Below are positions 60,288 through 64,000 of a stretch of 64,000 nucleotides of DNA, in pieces. Each line of letters opens with the position of its first letter. Position 1 is the stretch's first letter. This DNA comes from Plantago ovata (lineage: Eukaryota > Streptophyta > Magnoliopsida > Lamiales > Plantaginaceae): NCBI GenBank assembly GCA_028274465.1, contig CM051456.1, forward strand, positions 44,018,870-44,082,869, read 5' to 3'. Under the pieces are notes generated by a model. It was given only the letters and a program-made list of their open reading frames with translations. It was not told where the DNA came from and made no database searches. Made by a program: the position numbers and the translations under genes.

Positions 60288-62482
60288 TGTACGAAAATAC
60301 GGTCAGAATTACCCCTAGGTTTGTGCAGCGGAATATGAAAATTTTCTTAACATGCATACTAATTGATCATGCATATAACATGTATTGAATAACATTAGTT
60401 AGAGAACTTACAACAATTCGAATGCAAGAACTAAAACTGGTTTAGGTGAAGTCGAACATATCTAACTCGTCTCCTTGAATATCTACAAAACAAAGGTTAG
60501 TATCCAAGTTCAATAAACCTCAACCTTGGTAACCACGGATGAAAAATAGCTTATCGAGAGAATGCTAGGATTTTCTCGAGTCAAACTCGGTTGACTATGG
60601 CAAAGGGGGCAGCGGCGGTTTGGTGTGAAAGGAGGGAGAGCTTTTTGTTTTCTTGAGAGAATAAGAGAGTGAATGAGAAAGTATGAATAAAGCTCTGCTA
60701 ACCATCTACTTATATAGTAGTGAATAGAAGCCTAATGACATTCTATTAGACTCCTAAAAGGAATAAGAATTCTAATTCTTATTGCACAAGTAAACATTTA
60801 TGTCCATGTTCATCTTCTAATTAAATCATACCTCAATTAGGAAAACTTGCCCCTTAAGTTTGTTTGGAGGAAGCAGTTTTCCTCTTGATTCGGTCGCGGC
60901 ACTTGAAGGGTAAGGTGGGTCCCACTTTGGGACCCGCATGCAAGTCCAGAGCAAATCTAACTCTAATTAGATTTTGCCCATGTGCATATATTAATCTAAT
61001 TAATATATCCTTTTAATTCCATCCATAATTATATTTCTAAAATACAATTATAATTGTATTTCCATAAATACAATTAATTCAATTAATATTCTTATAATAT
61101 TAATTCCACCATAACTAATTGTAATTAACTCAGTTAACTGTAATTCCTTTCCTATAGTCATGCGGATAAGCGGGTTCACCACATAGTGTGACCCATAGGG
61201 CCTCAGTGTATTAAGCTAGTACCATTACTAGGCCAAATGGAATTCCTGGACAATTCCATTTGCAATATTAATACCTGTAGACGTTTGAGAGGAATCTCAA
61301 AGCTACCTTTCGTTGTTGAATCCTATTGCTCTCAATGCGGCAATGGTAAGGTCCTTTCATCTGACTGACTCGAATGCATCTAGGATCAATGAAGTGTCTA
61401 TCCCATTAATACACTCATGGCGCCTTCAGTGAGTTGTTTGGTTAACACAATATATCTTATGACCCTTCATAATTATATATGTACGCTGGCCAGCGGTTTT
61501 ACTAACAAAACTATGAATGACTTGAGCAGTTCTCTCCAATGCTACACATGAGACATGAATCCTCTCCAGCGATCACTTATCATCCACATTTGTATTATTG
61601 CCATGACCCCAGAAGGGAAGTATCTACCATATGTTTCAGGGCGTAAGCATTGGTTCCAACCAAAGATCATGGCGCAAAAAATGTGATGATAAAGTCCTAA
61701 GAGTCGAAGGACGAACGACATCACTTCGACAACTCCGGTTCCCATAGACACCTTAGTGTAGAATATGCATCGATGGGAGTTTCCGGTGGGTACTTCCATT
61801 GTTCGGTATCCTCCTCGAACAACTATGCGCAGTTGTGGGAAAATTATGAACTCGCTCTAACGATCCGTTCCGTGGTTGTGGGATAGACTCACACTTGCTC
61901 TAACAAGTATAACCTCCACGCATACTAGTCTCAATTGCCTCATTCAGACCCCTACATCCGAGATGAGTTTCGACTAGGGAGAGTTTGTGATAAATGATAT
62001 TTCACATAGTTCCCACTAATTATGTGATCAGTCATTTATCCACTGGGGACATGTTTGATATCAATACAGACCAACAAGATAAAGATATGACATGTTGTAT
62101 GCCCGGTGTAATATAAATACATCAATAAATATAAACATTAATAAAATAACATATACTTCGTCCGTCCCATAACAATTGTTACACTTCATTTTGTTGACTT
62201 TTCAAGGGTCAGTTTGACCTCGTATTAATTCCAAACTAAACAATAAAAATAATTAAGAATTTTATGTCATGAAAATATAAACATTCTAGTTTTATAATAT
62301 ATTATTTTTAAATATTTTTATCATATTACTTGAGAATAATTTAAGGTCAAACTGACCCTAAAAAAGTCAATAAAATGAAGTGTAACATTTGTTATGTGAC
62401 GGTGGAAGTAATATATTATGTTGATTGTGAAATAGTACATTTGTCCTTAAATGTGGTTGTCTCTAGGACATGCATACTATCA
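60288..62482 (-). repeat. Copia C 3' LTR
   Basis: A 2195-bp LTR from TGTACGAAAATACGG to GCATACTATCA. Removing the MITE leaves about 1.94 kb. Confidence 0.88.
62156..62408. mobile_element. Stowaway-like MITE in copia C LTR
   Basis: A 253-bp insertion flanked by TA (62154-62155 and 62409-62410). The ends are inverted repeats: CTTCGTCCGTCCCATAACAA at the left, the complement of CTTCCACCGTCACATAACAA at the right, with pairing that continues through TTGACTTTT and GGTCAGTTTGACC. Size, TA target and the CTYCGTCCGTCCC-like end fit the Stowaway (Tc1/mariner) group. It has no coding capacity and needs a transposase in trans. Confidence 0.85.
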
Positions 62483-62496
62483 ATCTCCCACTTGGA

Positions 62497-63065
62497 CTAG
62501 AGCCAATCACCTTTATGCGTAATTCCTAAATTGGCATAATGTATGTTATGAGTCTCCACAGATAAGACTTTGGTGAAGGGATCTGCCACGTTGTCCGTGG
62601 TAGAAACACGTTCTATACTAACTTCTCTTCTATCACTAATCTCACGAATCATGTGATATTTTCTAAGTACATGTTTGTTCTTGTTTGTAGATCTAGGCCC
62701 CTTGGCTTGCGCGACGGCACCCGTATTGTCACAATAAATCGTTATTGGACTAGGAACAGGAACAACCCTCAATTCCTTCAAGAACTCTAAAATCCAAACA
62801 ACTTTATTTCGATGATTCGGATGCAGCAATGTACTCGGCTTTTGTGTCAGAGTCGGCAATCGTGGCTTGCTTCAAACTGTTCCAGCAGATAGCTCCTTCA
62901 TTCAGTGTAAACACATATTGTGTTTGTGACTTGAAGTCATCAAGATCTGACTCGAAGCCGGCATCGGCATAACCAGTCATTATCAACTCTGGTTTTCCAC
63001 CATACACCAAGAATATATCCTTTGTATGTCTCAAATAATTAAAAATGTTGTTATAGTTGTCTAGT
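62497..63065 (-). pseudogene. Copia C RNase H fragment
   Basis: Two overlapping frames (62804-63034 and 62497-62859) together give the RNase H end of copia pol: GYADAGFESD with the first aspartate, ADSDTKAEYIAAS with the glutamate, IYCDNTGAVAQA with the next aspartate, and VADPFTKVLSVE before the stop. A frameshift lies around 62810-62850. The RT part is lost to the E insertion or lies outside the window. Closest to copia B 19659-20444. Confidence 0.85.
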
Positions 63066-64000
63066 TGATAGTGTATATGTCCTAGAGACAGTCCTTACTA
63101 AGGGCATGGTGCCCTTATAGAGGGCATATATGTACTATTACACAGGTCAACGTAATATAATATATGTTTGTTGCATTTTACTATTGAGTATCGCTTTCAT
63201 ATTTATATTACACCAGGCATGCAGCATGTCATATCTCTATTACTGTCTGTATTGATATTAAACATGTCCCCTCGGATAGATGACCGATCACACAGATAGT
63301 GGGAGCTATGTGAGTTATCATCTATCCCAAACTCTCCCTAGTCGAGGTTCATCTCGGATGTAGGGATCTGAATGAACCAGACAAGACTAGTATGCGTGGA
63401 GGTTATACTTGTTGGAGCAAGTGTGAGCCGATCCCACGGCCACGGAACGGATTGTTGGACAATCGAGAAACGTTCCCATAACTGCGCATAGTTGTTCGAA
63501 GAAGCTTTATCGAACAATGGAAGTACCCACCGGACACTCCCATCGATGTATACTCTACACCGAAGTGTCTATGGGAACCGGTGAGTTATTGAAGTGATGC
63601 CAGTCGTCCTTTGGACTTACAGGACTTTATCATCACTTTTGTTGCCCCATATCCTTGGTGGACTCGTCGATGTCAGCTCTGAATAAGCGGTTGACCAAAG
63701 ACACAATCCAGGATTATGGCTACATATAAATGGGGATGATAAGTGATTCTGTGAAGGATTCATCTCTCAAGTGTAGCACAGGAGAGCACTGCTCATAGTC
63801 GTTCATAGTTGTGATGGTAAAACCGCTGGCCAGCGTATCAATATTATTATGATGTTCATAATAGATATTGGATTCACCATGCAACTCACTGAAGACGCCC
63901 GTGGATGTATTAATGGGATAGACACTTCATCGATCCTAGATACATTCGAGCAAGTCAGATGAAGGGACGTTACCATCGCCGTGTTGAGCGCAACAGGCTT
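63066..64000 (+). repeat. Copia LTR E on the opposite strand (partial)
   Basis: Begins TGATAGTGTATATGTCC and runs to the window end as the reverse complement of the B-type LTR (for example 18700-19644). It inserted into the RNase H of copia C; left flank CTAGT (63061-63065). It could be a 5' LTR of a plus-strand element or a solo LTR. Confidence 0.88.

Larger units (their letters stand above)
60288..63065 (-). mobile_element. Copia element C, 3' end
   Basis: Minus-strand copia related to A and B: 3' LTR (60288-62482), polypurine tract and the RNase H end of pol, cut at 63065 by the opposite-strand copia LTR E. It is more diverged from B than A is, and its LTR holds a MITE. Confidence 0.88.
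48387..64000 (+). mobile_element. Ty3-like gag-only element T2 (T family), interrupted
   Basis: Plus-strand element with a T-family 5' LTR (48387-49270), tRNA-Asp primer site, a short gag (49487-50128) and a 3' non-coding region that resumes after G4 (59789-60287) and is then cut by copia C. The 3' LTR is not in the window. The left flank GATTA (48382-48386) would be its target duplication. The LTR is T-type, but the gag differs from that of T1. No enzyme domains were seen. Confidence 0.85.

Overview
This is repeat-dense nuclear DNA of a flowering plant, probably a eudicot. The evidence is plant Ty1/copia and Ty3-like LTR retrotransposons with tRNA-iMet or tRNA-Asp primer sites, an L1-type LINE tail, a Stowaway-like MITE, and decayed copies of the plant ribosomal protein genes eS27 and uL4. 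I found no intact host gene. Nearly all of the window is retrotransposon sequence nested in retrotransposon sequence.

Layout. (1) 1-6157: minus-strand copia element A, cut by the window start (INT, PR, gag, leader, 2.1-kb 5' LTR), with a LINE tail in its leader. (2) 6158-11947: a SIRE-like LTR on the plus strand, split by the small Ty3-like element G1 (6649-11296). (3) 11948-14516: the 3' end of a plus-strand Ty3-like element P. (4) 14517-47260: remains of an old short-LTR copia element D (PR at 14517-14647, gag at 40234-40601 and 46117-47006, 147-bp LTR at 47114-47260). It is broken up by P, by G2 (14648-40233, TSD CGGTT) and by G3 (40602-46111, TSD GGCAT). G2 itself holds copia B (17554-34825, TSD ATAGG), and copia B's 5' LTR holds T1 (26847-34104, TSD GCTCT). 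(5) 47261-48386: a small island of older DNA with an eS27 processed pseudogene (17-bp TSD) and a uL4 fragment. (6) 48387 to the end: plus-strand Ty3-like element T2, interrupted by G4 (51289-59788, TSD GTGGG) and by copia C (60288 on). A MITE sits in copia C's LTR, and an opposite-strand copia LTR (E, 63066 on) sits in its RNase H region.

The Ty3-like elements (G1-G4, T1, T2) carry LTRs and, where that end is seen, a tRNA-Asp-type PBS. They carry a gag or gag-protease reading frame and a long 3' non-coding region, but no RT, RNase H or integrase. They fit the gag-only, TR-GAG type of non-autonomous LTR retrotransposon and presumably depend on enzymes of an autonomous relative not seen here. 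Two LTR families (F: G1-G4; T: T1, T2) carry mixed gag types, so gag and LTR are being reshuffled.

The least explained signal is structural. F, T and copia elements each carry their own set of short GC-rich palindromes. In F and T the same motif recurs in the LTR and in the interior. Copia leaders also hold four hairpins with compensating stem changes, and the Ty3-like 3' regions hold repeated hairpin plus polypurine units.
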